A DNA stretch of 13,016 nt from Spirochaetia bacterium. GTDB lineage: Bacteria; Spirochaetota; Spirochaetia; Treponematales; Breznakiellaceae. The DNA is taken from assembly GCA_025997715.1 (NCBI GenBank), contig BNUY01000088.1:1-13016 (forward strand), given 5' to 3'. The notes under the pieces were generated by a model. It was not told where the DNA came from and made no database searches. It saw only the letters and a program-made list of their open reading frames with translations. A program made the translations under genes and the position numbers. This document shows positions 12,097-13,016 of the stretch, piece by piece (position 1 is the stretch's first letter; the number at the start of each line of letters is the position of its first letter).

Positions 12097-13016
12097 GCAC
12101 TGTCAACAGGATAAGGCTCAGCAGTTGGATTTGCGGTTGTGTTCGAAGCGGCCTTTCGGGTTAAAAGACTTAGAGATTCGAGGAGGAGAGCGGTTTAAGC
12201 GGACGGGAACAACGCGTATTGCAATTTTGGCGAGCATGCGTTCAAACTTTTTTCTCTGTTTCTTCTCGTCATCTTCCAAGATGCTTTTTATCAGGTCATC
12301 TTTGAGTACTCCTATCGAATAATTGATGTTCACCCGGTATTCATACTTGTTGTTTTTCAATGCCATCCGCTCATCGACCCTTTTCTGTGCCGAACGATAC
12401 GCCACCCCGACAAATTCCGCTATCACCATCTTTGCCCAAAAATCCTGTCGTATCGTCAGCTCGGTTCGCCCGGAAAAGTTTTCCAGTTCCATTTTGTTTT
12501 TTAACACATCATATTCGGTCTCAATACCCCATCGTTGCCAGTATAACCAGGTAAAATCCGCAATGGTGAGCTCTGGGTCCATCACATTGGTGATCAACAC
12601 CTCGTCTTCCCCGGATGAAAGAGGGATTTTCAGTACCCGGACATCTATCACCCCTTTTTTCCACCGGGGACGCCGCATTTTTATCCTATGATCGCCGTAG
12701 GGAAGCCCGTCTATCTCCTGATTAAACCCTCTTGCTACCCGAAATACGAATTCCAGCCCCTTTTGGCGCAGGGTTTTTATCAAATGAAATGAGGGATACC
12801 CCCTATCAGCCAGAATTACCGCTTTCCCAAGGTTCATCTCAAGCAAATTGTCCAGGTGTTTCAATAATAACGTGCGCTCGTCATCCCCCTCTTTCACCGT
12901 GGCCAGTTCTGCCGCCACTACATTTTTATTCAATATATCGTAGAGCAGTGATGCCTGCGCCATCCCATGCCCGTTTTGTTCCCCGAACGCCTCCCGGAGT
13001 TTTGCATCCGATGGCA
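12097..13016 (-). mobile_element. IS4-family insertion sequence, cut by the window edge
   Basis: The element is defined by an IS4-type transposase. Its 3' end must lie between 12029 and 12118. A likely boundary is near 12097, where CACTGTCAACAGGATAAGG resembles the TCAA...TAAG style of terminal repeat seen in this family. The matching end lies outside the window, so the terminal repeat and the target duplication cannot be checked. The boundary is inference. Confidence 0.6.
12118..13016 (-). CDS. IS4-family DDE transposase, 5' end outside the window
   Basis: The frame is open from the stop at 12118 to the right edge, about 298 residues, and the internal ATG at 12963 is not the real start: the codons before it (PSDAKLREAFGEQNGHG) continue the family sequence. 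It is a DDE transposase with an RNase H-like core. The second catalytic aspartate lies in ILADRGYPS (codon 12807-12805). The IS4 signature Y-(2)-R-(3)-E-(6)-K is complete in YWQRWGIETEYDVLK and supplies the catalytic glutamate. The first catalytic aspartate should lie a few residues beyond the window edge. The basic C-terminus (ISKSFNPKGRFEHNRKSNC) is normal for such proteins. No internal stop or frameshift is seen, so the copy may be active. It converges on the alarmone synthetase gene. Confidence 0.92.
   Translation of the reverse strand, partial: PSDAKLREAFGEQNGHGMAQASLLYDILNKNVVAAELATVKEGDDERTLLLKHLDNLLEMNLGKAVILADRGYPSFHLIKTLRQKGLEFVFRVARGFNQEIDGLPYGDHRIKMRRPRWKKGVIDVRVLKIPLSSGEDEVLITNVMDPELTIADFTWLYWQRWGIETEYDVLKNKMELENFSGRTELTIRQDFWAKMVIAEFVGVAYRSAQKRVDERMALKNNKYEYRVNINYSIGVLKDDLIKSILEDDEKKQRKKFERMLAKIAIRVVPVRLNRSPPRISKSFNPKGRFEHNRKSNC

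Noticed and set aside
12118..12963. Transposase beginning at the ATG at 12963
   Set aside because: The frame stays open and family-like upstream of that ATG to the window edge, so the real start lies outside.

Overview
The window looks like a chromosomal segment of a host-associated Treponema, possibly one of the GC-richer termite-gut lineages. The reasons are a radical-SAM protein of the spirochete-restricted spiro-SPASM type, a FlaA flagellar sheath protein, and the gene order amidase - GerMN protein - flaA. That order matches the flaA1 neighbourhood of T. pallidum as I recall it. No searches were run; all assignments come from reading the translated sequence.

Region 1 (1-1206) is AT-richer and heavily rearranged. 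It starts with a perfect 102-bp inverted repeat (1-102 / 373-474) around a 270-bp loop. The loop holds the 3' end of an unidentified gene and an inverted copy of the 37 bp that lie just upstream of the first operon gene (113-149 versus 1169-1205). Then come the remains of two toxin-antitoxin modules facing each other. A VapBC-like pair on + has a toxin cut after about 30 codons. A HEPN/MNT pair on - has a HEPN toxin cut after about 32 codons. Both toxins lose their 3' halves at the same point, near 719-721, so one deletion probably disarmed both. The MNT nucleotidyltransferase is intact.

Region 2 (1207-9560) is GC-rich and holds seven + strand genes, each overlapping the next by 4 to 26 bp, which suggests one translationally coupled operon. 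The first five look like a sugar or glycan pathway: spiro-SPASM protein (nucleotidyltransferase-like domain + radical SAM + SPASM), a GT-A type glycosyltransferase, an SpsF-like cytidylyltransferase, an SpsG/PseG-like protein fused to a zinc-finger methyltransferase, and an ATP-grasp ligase. An exported N-acetylmuramoyl-L-alanine amidase and a membrane-anchored GerMN protein follow.

Region 3 (9557-10744) is a separate unit: a sigma70-type promoter overlapping the end of the GerMN gene, flaA, and a strong intrinsic terminator.

Region 4 (10745-12028) is a RelA/SpoT-type (p)ppGpp synthetase with C-terminal TPR repeats and no hydrolase domain. Region 5 (12029-13016) has a G/C-rich hairpin and then an IS4-family transposase on -, cut by the right window edge.

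The most interesting points are the glycan-type operon feeding into cell-wall and flagellar genes, with its domain fusions, and the nested inverted repeats with the doubly truncated toxin-antitoxin pair at the left edge.
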